Source: Chenopodium formosanum (taxonomy: Eukaryota > Streptophyta > Magnoliopsida > Caryophyllales > Amaranthaceae). Taken from it: DNA of 64,000 nt. Position 1 is the stretch's first letter; each line of letters begins with the position of its first letter. Shown piece after piece: positions 35,687-47,900 of the stretch. Below the pieces are notes generated by a model that was not told where the DNA came from, made no database searches, and saw only the letters and a list, made by a program, of their open reading frames with translations. The DNA lies in assembly GCA_024500155.1 (NCBI GenBank), contig CM044867.1:25245632-25309631 (forward strand). Direction: 5' to 3'. The position numbers were made by a program, and so were the translations under genes.

Positions 35687-36210
35687 CAGGGTGAGCATGG
35701 GACGGGTACCCGTACAAGTTAGTACTAACGGTTTGGGTACCCGATAACCAAAATCACTAAAAGTGAAATCCATAACCGAAACCGATAAGTTCGGGTACCC
35801 GGATTTTCGGATCGGTTATTAGGTACCCAATAAGATATCCAATAATGATAATTAAACTTAATTATGTAGTTATTATGATATAATTTACAACTAATTAACA
35901 ACTATACCATATGATCTTGACCAAATTATTAAAAATATTACTAATCATTGATATTATAAAGTGATTATGAAGTAATGTAAAAGTTTAGATTTATATTAAG
36001 AGATTTAAGTAGGGACCAGAAGCAAAAAAAAATGCTTATCGGATCGGATTGGGTAACCGTTAATTTTAAAATGATACCCATAACCATACCCGATAACAAA
36101 TTATTGAAACGGATACCCGAACCGTTATGGTTATCGAATTAGATTCCCTAATTTTCGGAACGGTTACGGATCGGTTTTTCGGGTTTTAGGTAGTTTTGCT
36201 CAGCCCTAAC
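35687..36210. mobile_element. Non-autonomous hAT element (8-bp TSD TAAATACT)
   Basis: Ends CAGGGTGAGCATGG and TGCTCAGCCCTAAC form a short imperfect TIR around a CAGGG...TGAGCA core. It is flanked by perfect 8-bp duplications TAAATACT at 35679-35686 and 36211-36218, the hAT target size. The inside is built from repeated GGGTACCCG, CGGATCGG and GATAACC words on both strands. No transposase frame is present. Confidence 0.9.
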
Positions 36211-36313
36211 TAAATACTCCGTACGAATATACGATGTACTGTACTTAACAATTTATTTATTTATTATTATTTTTTTTTTTAAAAAAAAGGGAACAAGTAG
36301 AGTATTTTAACAT

Positions 36314-37308
36314 GGCAAATTTGTCAAAAAAAAAAACCTTTTAAAAGCACCATTTTGCAAAAAAAAACCTTTTAAAAGCTTTTTGGTTAAAAAAAACCAC
36401 CACATTGATTTTTTTTTGCGAGAGGAAACCTATTCCCCTAATCACCCTCTAATCAACTTAATTAATTTTCTAAATTCTTCTAATTAACCTCTAACCCACC
36501 AAATTACTAAATAATTAGATTTAATTAATATATATAAAAAAAAAAACCACCACCCCCTCCTTCCTTCTTCCTTCCTCCATCCCCTTACTCCTCCTTACTC
36601 CTTCCTCCTCCCATGGAATCAACCCCTCCCCCACTGGACCCGCTGTCGGATCCCCCCAACTCCGGCGACCTCCTCTACCGCCAGACGACCCTCCCTTTCC
36701 CCCTAATCACATCCCAACAACCATCTCCTTGATTTTGAAAACCCTAGAAAATTGATTTGGGGTTTTTTTTTTATTTGTGCATCTTATTTGCAATTGATGC
36801 TTGTTTTAGCTTTAATTATGTATGTATGTGATGCTAGGGTGTTTTAGAAACAAATTGGAATTGATTTGGACTTGATTTGAGCATGTTTAAGTATATAAGA
36901 TCCAAAAATTCGAAGGGAGGTGGTGGTCACCAACGGGAATAAGCGGGAAAGGGATGGTCCACCGGCGGTGGAGGTAGGTCGCCGGAGCCCGGAGGTGGGG
37001 AGGATCTGGGCGGCTGGTCCGGTGGGTGATGGGGTTGCTTGAAAGGGAGGGGGAAAGGAAGGAAGAAGGGGAAGGGTGGTTGGTTGGTGGTTAGGGTGGT
37101 GGTTCTATTTTATCTATAAATTAAATATAATTATTAAGTAATTGGGTGGGTTAGTGGTTAATTATAAGAAATGGGAGAAAATTAGAGTTTATTAAGTTAA
37201 TAAGAGGATAATTAAGGAAATAGGTGTCCTCTTGCAAAAAAAAAATGAATTTGGTGGTTTTTTTTAACCAAAATACTTTTAAAAGGTTTTTTTTTTGACA
37301 ATTTTCCC
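36314..37308. mobile_element. Long-TIR Mutator-like non-autonomous element (9-bp TSD TTTTAACAT)
   Basis: It is flanked by perfect 9-bp duplications TTTTAACAT (36305-36313 and 37309-37317), the Mutator target size. Termini are GGCAAATTTGTCAAAAAAAA and its inverted partner GGGAAAATTGTCAAAAAAAA. The inverted repeat continues about 370 bp inward on both sides and includes a GC-rich inner part (left around 36620-36690, right around 36940-37030). The element could fold into one long hairpin with a ~250-bp AT-rich loop. No gene is supported inside; a 40-codon frame at 36613-36732 lies in the repeat arm. Confidence 0.9.
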
Positions 37309-37317
37309 TTTTAACAT

Positions 37318-37611
37318 TAGATTGACATTGATTTAATTTTGTAGAGTCGTATATCGAAATTTCATAGAACTTTCTATCACTTTCGTCATCTTCCACCCTA
37401 ACGCAGCTCACCCAATCTATCCAACATTTCATCGAAAATTCACATACACTTCTCCTTTATCTTTTTTATTTTGGCGTTTGAATTTTTAATTGAAAAATTC
37501 GACTGTTTAAATTCTCAATTAAGACTATTTCAATTCAAATTTCAAAGAAAAACATCGTAAATTCAACCACAATTAGCAAACATCAGCAGAAAGAGATTCA
37601 GAGAATTTACG
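37318..37611 (+). promoter_or_regulatory. Promoter and 5' leader of VPS60
   Basis: Less than 300 bp separate the Mutator-like element from the VPS60 ATG. The leader (about 37440-37611) is C/T- then A-rich. No clear TATA box is visible. The transposon therefore lies directly at the promoter. Confidence 0.5.
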
Positions 37612-40600
37612 ATGCAACGAATCTTCGGTGCTAAGAAACAAAAAGATCCTCCTCCTTCAGTTTCAGATGCTTCTGATCGGGTATTCTTTTTAATTTGGTA
37701 TTGATTTTGTGAATTTTTTTGAAGTAAATCTTTGCTAATTTATCGAATTTTATCTGTGCACATTGAATTTTAATTAGGGTTTTGAATTTTGGGATTTAGG
37801 GTTTGGAATTTTGTTTCAGTGTTTTATGAATTGATTGTAATGGAGTTTAGCTTTAATTTGGTTATCTCTATATCTTTTGAGCTCAATGTAAGGATTGATT
37901 GGTTTGGTTTGGTTTGAGAAAATTATGTCAAAATTTGTTATCAATTATATTGTGTGGTCAAATTTTAGTACTAATTTATTGGAAACAATGTGTGCTTTCA
38001 ATTCAAGAGGATTGGAGATAGAAAGTAAAGTTGGAAGAATGATTTGAGCTGTTTTTAGCTGTATAAAACTGTCTACTGAGGATTTCGATGAATACCCCAA
38101 CCCGAAAAGATTATAGAAAAAGCTATGGGATCATGAAACCTGGTTTGAACATGATATATTTTCTTCCTGGAGCTTACAATATGTTGTGCATGAAGTTCCA
38201 TGATTGTGGATCATCCTTATTGCCTATGATATTGTGGAAATAAAGAAGCTAGTTTTTGTGTAAAAACACGTTACAGTAATCATTCGTATTAAACAAGCCA
38301 CAATCTTAGCTGATTAAAAAGGGTAATTCTGAAAATAAAGTAAGCTTTAGCAGTTGTTAGTTCATACTGGTTTTAGGACTACACCAAGCAAGCTTCTGTT
38401 AATTAGACTTTTTTAAGCTTAAAAGTTACCGAAGATAGTTTATACGTATCTAGTTTTATTATTTACATGTTGGTTAACTTTTGTCAACCTGCAGTTTATC
38501 AGTTTTCATGTGTCGTGAGGATCACGTGGGTTTTTGTGCTTATTTTGTTGTTTCGCATACCTATTATGATTATTTGTATTGTCACCTTGATGTATTTATT
38601 TTGCATGGTGCTAGATCAACAAAAGAGGGGAAAATGTTGATGACAAGATTAAAAAGCTTGATGCTGAATTAGCTAGATACAAAGAACAAATCAAAAAGAC
38701 ACGGCCTGGTCCTGCCCAGGAAGCTGTAAAGGCTCGAGCGATGAGAGTCCTTAAACAAAAACGGATGTATGTCCTTTCTCCTTACTGTTTTTTGTTGCAT
38801 TATGGTGCAACTGTTTCCTACTGTTTTGAGCAGTCAGTCACTTTCACCTGTATCAAGTTATCACTATGTTAAAAGTCGACTTTGAGAACATCATTCTATC
38901 ACGATTATAGTGCAATGGTCTATTTTATGAATGACCTGAAATGTGTGATTTGTTATTCATGATGTTTCCAACTTGTGTTTGGAATCTGCCAGTCTTGAAT
39001 AGTTTCTTTGTCTCCTTTGAATTCAGCAGCATTTACAGTAGCAGAGCACCTAGCATGAATCTTGATGTTGGTGAAATCTAGGAAAGTCAGGATGCATTCA
39101 GTCGAACTTCTCTTTGGAAATGGTCGAAAACTATTTCTCTTTAGAAATGGTCGAAATCTTTGAACTGTTGAGTATATTAAATTAGTTTTAACATTGTGCC
39201 ATCCATCTTTCTATGCCTCATCAAAGGGATATTATGTTGACAATTAGAAGTTCAGAAAGTTGGGCTAGTGGGCTCCCATCTGCTTCAAAGTTCTGTCACT
39301 GCTAGCTAGTTAGGAGAAGCTGTATCAGTTGTGATAATTTTTGAAAAATAGAATTTTGAAGAAAGGAGTGCTACAAAGTAAATATAAATAAAATAAAATA
39401 CCCTATGACATAACGTAATAACTGTATAGGGCTATAGACATAAATATTTTACAATCTTTAAGTTAGCCTACTCAAAAAAATAGTAAGTTGAGAATGATTT
39501 TTTTTTTTTTTTTCTTTTTTTTTTTCACCTTATGTGTGAGATTTCAGAGCTGAGTAGCTGACAAGCTCAGCCCCATTAGGTTCATCGCGTGATAGGTAAA
39601 AGTTGGTATATTGTTGTTTTTTTACAGAGATGGCTAAAGACTCATTATAATTGTTGTTTAGGGTGGCCTAATTCTTGATTCAATTCCTCATAACAGAAAT
39701 TCTAGAGATCCAAATCAGGGTTTTTATCTGGTTTATTATTCTCTGAGTCCCTTTTTGATTGGCCTAAATTACCTTTAGCTTATAAACACCACTGCCTCTA
39801 TTGATATACTTGATCTTATAAGACCTCGAAGTCTGGAACTGCTGGAAGTCTACATGTCTTGTGTAGGACTGTAGGTTAGCATTGTTTTACTTGATAATTG
39901 GCAGTCTTCCCATGAGTTGAGTTGCACTAATCTTTATTGCTTTGGATTGAGATTTTGTTTGTGGTTTTTGTGATCAGTTGCTTAGTGTAGGAAATCATTC
40001 CCTGCTGATATAATTCATTTTAAATCATTCAATCACTTAATTGAAAAATATCTTATGTTAACTTTTTTTCGAATTATTACCCCCTGAGAATTATAATGTG
40101 CATCATGTTTTTGTGATAGCATGAATGATTAAGTCAGACTAGCTTTTTGTTAGCTCATCTTTGTTGTTTTTTGTTTCTTGTTATGACTGATGTCTTTCCC
40201 AAAGTATCAATGAAATCTCTCTTCTAAATATACTTAATACTTATTCCGTTTTTCTTTTATTGCATCGTAAGGACTTTTACACCATTCACATAATCTTCTG
40301 CCTATCTTTTTGTAATTTATCCGTAAGGAAAAATATAGTCATGTGGGATCTAGTTAGATTAGTCTCGAAATCAACTTTTCATAATTTTTATTAAAGTATA
40401 ATTAAAGATATAAATAGCCAAAGTAATGCATTGGCAAGCGTGAAATAACTCATGGTGCGATAAAAAATAAAACGGAGGAAATATGACTCTCTTCCATTAG
40501 ACTGATGGTGCTAAGTAGAGGCTTTGAGGGCTCAAGCTCAATATTGCATTTATATGTGCATGCAAGTGACTCGCCATTTACTTGTTTGTTATGTGATTTT

Positions 40601-42266
40601 TGTGGCATATTTTGCGAAGTCATTCTAATGTATAGATCGTGATCCTGAATTGTGAATAGGTATGAAGGGCAGCGTGATATGCTCTACAATCAAACATTCA
40701 ATCTTGACCAAGTTTCCTTTGCTGCAGAGGGTATTAAGGATGCTCAGCAAACTGTGAGTATTATTAACTGACATTGCTTTTTGCAGTGACCGCTTTTTGC
40801 ATCTTATCTATGTTGGCTTGCTACCAAGGTCTCATTTGTTTATTAAGTTCATGTTTCATTAGTGAAGTGGTTGAACTGGTACTGCCTGAATACAAGTTAC
40901 TTGAATGTAAAATCTTGTGGAATTTATACTTTCTGTGGAAGTTACAGTTGCATCTTAAGAAACTTTTTCTTAATTGGACTTGGTTTGCCTTATTAAGGTT
41001 ACAGATGACATTAGACATGTAGTTTAAGTCTCATTGTTGATGTTATTTTGTCTTATCAATATTACGAGTTTACAATGATGATTTAAATGATCAGTGTATT
41101 CTGAGTGGACTTAAAGAATAAATTCTTTTGTTATCGGGGGCCTTTGGGTAATCAAGCCTGATATTTTCAGGATCTGTCATAAGTATGTATAATGTATGAT
41201 GCCAATTAAGGAATGCATCTCATACCCACAGTGTGTGGACTGCTAATTTTGGTATTGGCAAAGCTGGGCTGCACAATTTATCATGGAAATATCTGTTTGT
41301 CTTGGTAGTATTTTACAGGGCATGGTTCAAGTCAGTTGAAGGGCAGCTTTATGTGTAACGTGTTTGGAATATTCTGCCTACCTCATGGAGGTAGATCACT
41401 ATTGCTGATAAAACCAAATTTACTTAGTCTGTGTCAGAATGTGGTTGTATGCTGTATGCTTCTGATGTTTGTTTTATGGTACATGGTAGTATATAGGTTT
41501 TGTTAGATATGATTGAAGAATTTTTCGTCTTAATTACTGCTGATGCCTTTTCCTCTTTGTTTCTCATCAGATGTCAGCATTAAAAGCTGCAAACAAGGAC
41601 TTAAAAGGAATGATGAAGACAGTAAAAATTCAAGAAATAGATGTAAGCAATTGTATTTTTGCTTTATATTTGAGTTCTATTGGAAGTTTAAGTGCTGCTT
41701 GTAAGCTAATTGGTTTGATTTTATGTAGAACCTGCAAGATGATATGATGGACTTGATGGATATGAGTAATGAGATTCAAGAAACCCTTGGAAGAAGCTAC
41801 AATGTGCCTGACGACATTGATGAGGATGACCTGATGGGTGGTAAGCTTTTATCTTATAATGATGTCTATCAACAAATGTTGTAAGAATTTGCTATACTGA
41901 TCATCTTATATGTTAATCATTGTGTGCAGAGCTCGATGCACTGGAATTAGATATGGAATCTGAGAGTCAGGGAGTTCCTTCTTACCTTCAGTCTGAACCT
42001 GATGTCGAGGAAGAGCTCAACTTGCCAGCAGCTCCTACTGGTTCTGCAGCAGTGCCTGGGAGAGCCAATGTTCAGGTAACTACACAATAGTCCAATTCTC
42101 GTATTGTTAAGGTTTCAAATTTGTCCAAGGAGCTCTAATATCAAAATTTATTGAAAGGGAAAAATGAATTGAATTATTTTTGTTACCTGATTATTGTCTC
42201 TTTCTATTCCAGTCTGAGGATGAACTGGGCTTGCCCTCTGTACCCCGAGCATCCCTTCGTACTTAA
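37612..42266 (+). CDS. VPS60: VPS60/CHMP5-type ESCRT-III subunit, 7 exons
   Basis: Snf7-family protein expected to act with LIP5 and VPS4 in multivesicular-body sorting at endosomes. Exons: 37612-37680, 38615-38766, 40660-40753, 41571-41642, 41729-41840, 41930-42075, 42213-42266, all GT-AG and in phase, 232 codons. The N-terminus MQRIFGAKKQKDPPPS and the basic first helices (KKLDAELARYKEQIK, MRVLKQKRMYEGQRDML) are typical. The middle holds NLDQVSFAAEGIKDAQQT and MKTVKIQEIDNLQDDMMDLM. The acidic C-terminal half (DDIDEDDLMGELDALE) leads to the end ELGLPSVPRASLRT. Length and order match plant VPS60. Intron 2 (1.9 kb) contains a small MITE. No defect is seen. Confidence 0.95.
40240..40481. mobile_element. 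Stowaway-like MITE in VPS60 intron 2
   Basis: Ends CTTATTCCGTTTTTCTTTTAT and TAAAAAATAAAACGGAGGAAA form an imperfect inverted repeat flanked by TA on both sides. Length and termini fit small Stowaway/Tc1-mariner-type MITEs. Non-coding. Confidence 0.6.
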
Positions 42267-42931
42267 CAGGAATGAATTAAAGGAGCTGGTTTGATACTTC
42301 GATCTACAACTCATTGTGCAGAATATTATTGTAGTGAACTCTATTGTTCCAATTTTTTGGGTGGTGGTGGGTTATTGAGAGGAGGTTGGTGTTTAATGTG
42401 TGAAAATATTTTTTACGGTTTTGTTGGTAATAATTGGACCAAATGTACAATTTGCCACTTGAACAAGGAGTATATAGAGAAAGCAATTGATGTTTGATAT
42501 TGTAATTAGACTTGTTCTTGCCAAAATATGCATTGTTTTTAGCTGTTTTCATTTGCAACTTGAGAAGCCTGAATCAGATTTACAGTTGAGATTAATTTTC
42601 ATTTTTATTTAAATCAAGTGCGAACAGGGGTCTACTGTTTAGAGTAGTTCCCTTCTTATCAAGTCTGTCATTAAGTGTCCTTAGCAGACTTAATCCGGTG
42701 ACCTCAGGGTAATTTATCGGGTTTTGTGCCGTGGCAAATGCGTTTATGTAGATGCCTTACATCAACATCTTCCCTCTTTGCTTAGACTATGGTTGTAGCA
42801 TCAATATAGCTCATCATCTTTTTCATTCATCAAGAACTTATCTTGTTGTTTGTTCAAGTACTCTAGGTTCTTGATTACAAATTTACAATACAAGTGTTTT
42901 TTCACTTAGGTTAGTGATTGGTACTTACATA

Positions 42932-43164
42932 CTTCCTCCGTTTCTTTTTACTTGCAACACAGCCTTGTGGCACGTGTTTTGAGGTCGGGTTTATGTAATG
43001 TAAACGGATAAATTATTCATTATAATTTTTACAAATGATACTTAACTCTATTCTAATTTTCGTGTAAAAATTATATTGATAAAATCGCTCGTTTACCCTC
43101 AATAATCATCTCCTAAAACTGCGTGCCTAAAAGTTGTGTTGCAAGTAAAAGAAAACGGAGGAAT
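42932..43164. mobile_element. Stowaway-like MITE
   Basis: Ends CTTCCTCCGTTTCTTTTTAC and the inverted GTAAAAGAAAACGGAGGAAT share about 28 bp including TTGCAACAC. TA flanks both sides (42930-42931 and 43165-43166). 233 bp, non-coding. Confidence 0.75.
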
Positions 43165-43528
43165 TATATGATTGTCCTTTTAGAGCTCTCATCTACTAGT
43201 ATATATGAGTACTCCCTTCGTTTCATATATAATAGTTGCAACACTTTAATCGACACACATGTCAATGTACATCATTGACCATTCACATTTGTATTTTCTA
43301 GTGAGTGAGACTTGGAGTGGGCATGAAAATATACATAAAGACTAATCCAAAATTTTTTTACATGGCAATTATTAACAATTCAATTAAACACAACATATTC
43401 GCAAGCTTAGATCTTACATTTCTTACCTTATAAATCATAATATTTACATATTTTCACCCACTATATGCTTACTTTATCCACATTTTCTTACAGTAACTTT
43501 TTTTTCTACAATTTCTTGAGAAACATTA

Positions 43529-43673
43529 GTGTAAGACCGTCATATCGTTATTAGACCACTTTTAAGAGTCAATAAGTGGACTTATAATAGTAAGGCGGTC
43601 TTATTGTAAAAATTGAACACTTGTATAAGACCGTCATACTATCATAAGACCACTTTAGAGAGTCAATAAGTGG
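43529..43673. repeat. 52-bp direct duplication
   Basis: 43529-43580 and 43622-43673 share GTAAGACCGTCATA, AGACCACTTT and GAGTCAATAAGTGG in the same order, 93 bp apart. Confidence 0.75.
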
Positions 43674-43824
43674 TCATATGATATCTACCTCTTTAAACCA
43701 ACCGTCTTTTCTTTTTAGTAATATTTGTGCAAAATCACACCTTTTTTTTTTATATATTATTATTTTTTTTACAAAAACTTTTGTATACACCCAGTTTACG
43801 TTAATATTACTGTTTATCGAGCAG

Positions 43825-44120
43825 TATAAGGGTAACTTTTACCTAATTTTAGGGTAACTTTTTGTGTTTTTTTGGGTAACTTTAAACATAATACAATTTT
43901 TATATAAATAGACAACAAGAAAAGTTTTATAATGTTAATTTGATTACATTCAATCAATAATAATTGATTTTTAGTCATTTAAAATGTGATTTTTTTACTA
44001 ATAATTTTTATTTGTATTGGGTTACTTTTATGCATATTAGGGTAACTTTTATTTATTTTAGGGGTAACTTTTGATCACTTTAATCTATCTTTATAATGGA
44101 TGTACAATAATTATTGTACA
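43825..44120. repeat. GGGTAACTTTT cluster ending in a perfect 20-bp palindrome
   Basis: GGGTAACTTT(T) or close variants occur about six times between 43829 and 44075. At 44101-44120 the sequence TGTACAATAATTATTGTACA is a perfect palindrome, followed by CCCG. TATACACCC at the left edge (near 43783) and GTACACCC at the right edge hint at element ends, but no target duplication was established. Confidence 0.6.
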
Positions 44121-44967
44121 CCCGATTTTTGTAAAAGTTTGTGTTTTTTTTATTGGGAAGTTGCAAATTAACTGTAAAATTACTTTATTTGGCCAACAAT
44201 GGTCTCCATCCCTCTCCACATTAGACGTGCTTTTCTTTTTATTTTCTAGCATGTCTCTATCCTTTGTTACAATACCATACACCCTGCCCCCTCCCTCATC
44301 TCCGGTTGCAATGAAAAAAGAACAAAATGAATATGAGGTAGTATGTTCTTAACCTAATTGAGTCTGCCTGTAGTTTTAGTTGAAAAGGAGCATCGCCATA
44401 CTACAGATTCAGGGAGCATCACCATACTACAGATTCAGTTTAGTTATGTTATTTTCTTTAATTTGCTGTTTACAAATCTTTATTTGTAAAGATCGTATAG
44501 CTATTCATTAATTATTCTTCTTTAATTTCTTCTAAGAACATCTTTTTGCTTGTAGCCTGGTCGTTGAATATGGGACTCCTATTAGAAACGAGATTATTTC
44601 TAGGTGAATCTTGTATAACTGGTATAATTATCTTTTAGTACATCCATCTGGTAAGTAGATTGATTTGTTAGTACATGTTGTGGATATGTAAGGACATTAT
44701 GATGTACATCTTGTAAATAAATGGAACCTCAATACATCTATCAAGTTTAAGATGAACCGACCAGGCCAAGCAAAAAATGTTCTTAGAAGAAATATACAAC
44801 TCCATAACGATATCCAACTGAGAAAAGATATTGAAGTAAATCACATAAGTTCTCATTCGTGCAGTTGCAGTGGAAAGTATTTCCATTTTTCTTTTGATCA
44901 CAAATATTCGATCAAAAAAACTGGCAAATCATTTGGATGGGAACAACCTAGCCTTCAAAGATCAGAT

Positions 44968-47900
44968 TCACAAATGAAGTTTTGTCCAATCCAAAATCTG
45001 CCATGATACTTCTCCAGAATCAGTCTCATTTGAACCAACATATGTGTGGATTGTGCTGCTTCGAGGATTTGCCAGGCTGAGCTTCAGCCTCTCAGCTTCT
45101 TTGCTCAGGGTCTCATATTCTCCTGTCAAATGGGATTAAAGTAACGAACTTAGACAATTTTTGGTAAAGAAGGAATATTATTGTCGAATATATGTATTAT
45201 GTAGCCCTTTGCCTTTTATGATCGCTGCTAAACATGAAAGGCAAAGTCTCATACGTAACAGTGTCACAAAAATCTATTGGGAGACTAGAGTCTAGAGTGC
45301 TATCCCAAGGCTAGGGTAATTGGGTAACTGCACACACCGTTTCAAATTAGTTGACATGTTTTGACTTTAGATACTATTCACAAACTCTAATTCCTCTCAT
45401 TATATAATATCCAACTTTACTTTATTCTACTTATTTATATAATAAAAATATTTGCAATTGAATTTATGCATTGGCAAACGTGATAAAAGAAATGTTAACT
45501 AATTAGAAAGAGAGTACTTACAGAGGGTGACTTAATACTTTTTAGCGTAACTTTTAGTGTCACACTCACAAATCACGATGAATCTTAATGAGACGGTCTT
45601 ACCCAAGAATTAATCGACATAAAAGAGCATGTCCAAACTAGCACTAAAACACCAAACTACATTAAACCTTGTGGGCTCCAACCTTATTAGCAAAAGATAA
45701 CTACATTACATTGTTGCCAACTTGACTTTATAAGAAATATTTTATGTTGAGTGGTTGCAAGCCAATTAAACCTTGTGGGTTTTCAGCAAGTTGTTGAGTG
45801 GGAGACTGGGAGTCAGTCAGAAAAGGTCCAATGATTTGGAACCTTTAGGTTCTTGAGTTTATTATATTTGGCTTGAGAAAAAAAAAAACTAAGGATAATG
45901 TTGTCACATTAAGCATGACTTTTTCATAGAAGATATAATATGTTGGTATTTAGCAAGGAATCCTCTAAATCTTCCTAATCATGACCACTCTGCAGACTAC
46001 CTAGCGACTCTGTTTTTGCATTCTGGATGACTCAAGTTTCATAGAAGGCCTTTAACGGCAGGCACTCAGAGAAGCTAACAGAGATAAAGATTTACTGTAT
46101 CAGATAATTGGGCTATTACTTTCGAAGAGCACAAAATAATAATGTGAAGCAGATGTTGAAAACAGGATGAGTTGTCACTAACGGAAGAGATAAGCACAGG
46201 AAGATAGTAGCAAAGAGATTCAGGCTTATAGTAGAGATCAGTAAATGAGAAAAACACTAAATCAAATGATCGTTCCAAAAATTTAAATTAGAAAGTATAG
46301 GCTTACCATCCATCAACAGCTTTTGTTGCTGTAGCTTTGCCACCTGCTGCTTTAACTTGTTATTTTCCAGAGACAAACCAACTTTTTGCTGAAGCAAGGT
46401 AGAAACCCTTATTGATAGCTCTGATTGCAATGTCTGTAACACAGAACAATTATTAAGAATACCAGACCGGAAGAGGGGGAGAAGGGGGGGGGGGGGGGGG
46501 GTGAGTATAAAACAAGGAAATCCCCAGACAAGTGCTACTTAATTGTTCATTGTGAACCTGTTGAACAAAAGACCAAGTTTTGCACAAAGTAGTCTGGTTC
46601 TTAAATATTTGCCTGCCTCATTGTTTAGTCATAGTCCCAAAACAATACAACGAAAAAACTGGTGCTTAGAGGTGTCCCGAAAATAGAAAAGTCCTCTATG
46701 ATAAGCAAGCATTAACATAACCAGTTAAAAATACCAATAGTCTTTCTAGATCCTGGGAGACTAATTTAGAAGATACTAGGAGGGAGAAATGCAAAACATC
46801 TTGGAAGCTGAAATGGCAAATTAGAAGAGACAAGGAGGGGGGTGGGGGATGCAAAACATCTTGGAAGCCGATATGGCACTTTAGAGGGTATGAATTCTGC
46901 ATGCAACAGAATAATATAAAACACATTTTGGTGAGATTGTAGACTATTTTTTAGGTACAATACAATAGATTGCATTCATGAAGAGTCTAGAAGACAATTT
47001 TGAAGAACCTACTACTCTACTAGAGAGATAGCAATCATTATTACATAATTTTTATAATATTTGGTGAACCCAATATTGACATGAAACCAAGCATGAACAC
47101 GGCCATCAACTTGCTTTGTCAACTCTAGACATTCATATAAAGTAGTAAAGCACTGACAATGAATATCACCAAGCCGGTGTTGCAAGTTGGCAACTATATA
47201 GTTTACAATGGATTCACAAAAAGAATAAGGAGCTTTATGCAACAACTAGCAATAAATAAGGGCTTTCATTGTTAATGCTTCTAGTCGGCTCTCATTCATT
47301 GGTAATGGCTACCAAGCGTAATTTTAAACAACTTATGCACTAAGCTATCAAAACCCTATTGGCATTTGTTTGTCTTTAAATGATAGTCAGCTACTATTTG
47401 TAATACATAGGTTGCCATATATTCCATAAAGTTCCTTAAATCATGACTTTAATTGAAGAAGCTGTAACATCATTTCCCCCCCCCCCCCCCTAAGCCTTCA
47501 CATGAAATCTAATGGAGAAATGATCTTACAAATAAAATCTATTCTAAACTCATAAGCTTTAACTTAACTTCCACTTATCTCACAAAATTCCATAGCACAA
47601 ACACATATACCAATGACTGAATCTATTATGACTAACTCTGACTTGAGAGTATTAATGTATTCAACAGAAAAAAGAAGAAAAAACACTCTTTAACCAACTG
47701 TTACTATATTTATTATTTTTTGGATAAGGTTATAACTTCTCCTGTCCTCTTAATCTTTCTTACAATATACTTTTGTAATCACATGCGTTGCTTTGCCTTT
47801 CTCTCGTGTTGTAAGTGTTGTATATTAGTGAAATGGATTAATTTTAAATCACCAAAGATAGTCAAAGTATAATGTGTATATACTATAAGTCTATAAGGTG

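Larger units (their letters stand above)
42267..44967. other. Convergent intergenic region between VPS60 and the bZIP gene
   Basis: It contains the VPS60 3' UTR (to roughly 42550) and several short repeats listed separately: a MITE at 42932-43164, a 52-bp duplicated segment, a GGGTAACTTTT cluster with a palindrome, and a 26-bp tandem duplication at 44387-44438 (GGAGCATC(G/A)CCATACTACA). No further gene is supported. Confidence 0.5.

Noticed and set aside
36613..37090. Captured host gene fragment (Pack-MULE) in the Mutator-like element
   Set aside because: The GC-rich part is present as an inverted copy in both arms, so it belongs to the long terminal inverted repeats and not to a unique captured insert.
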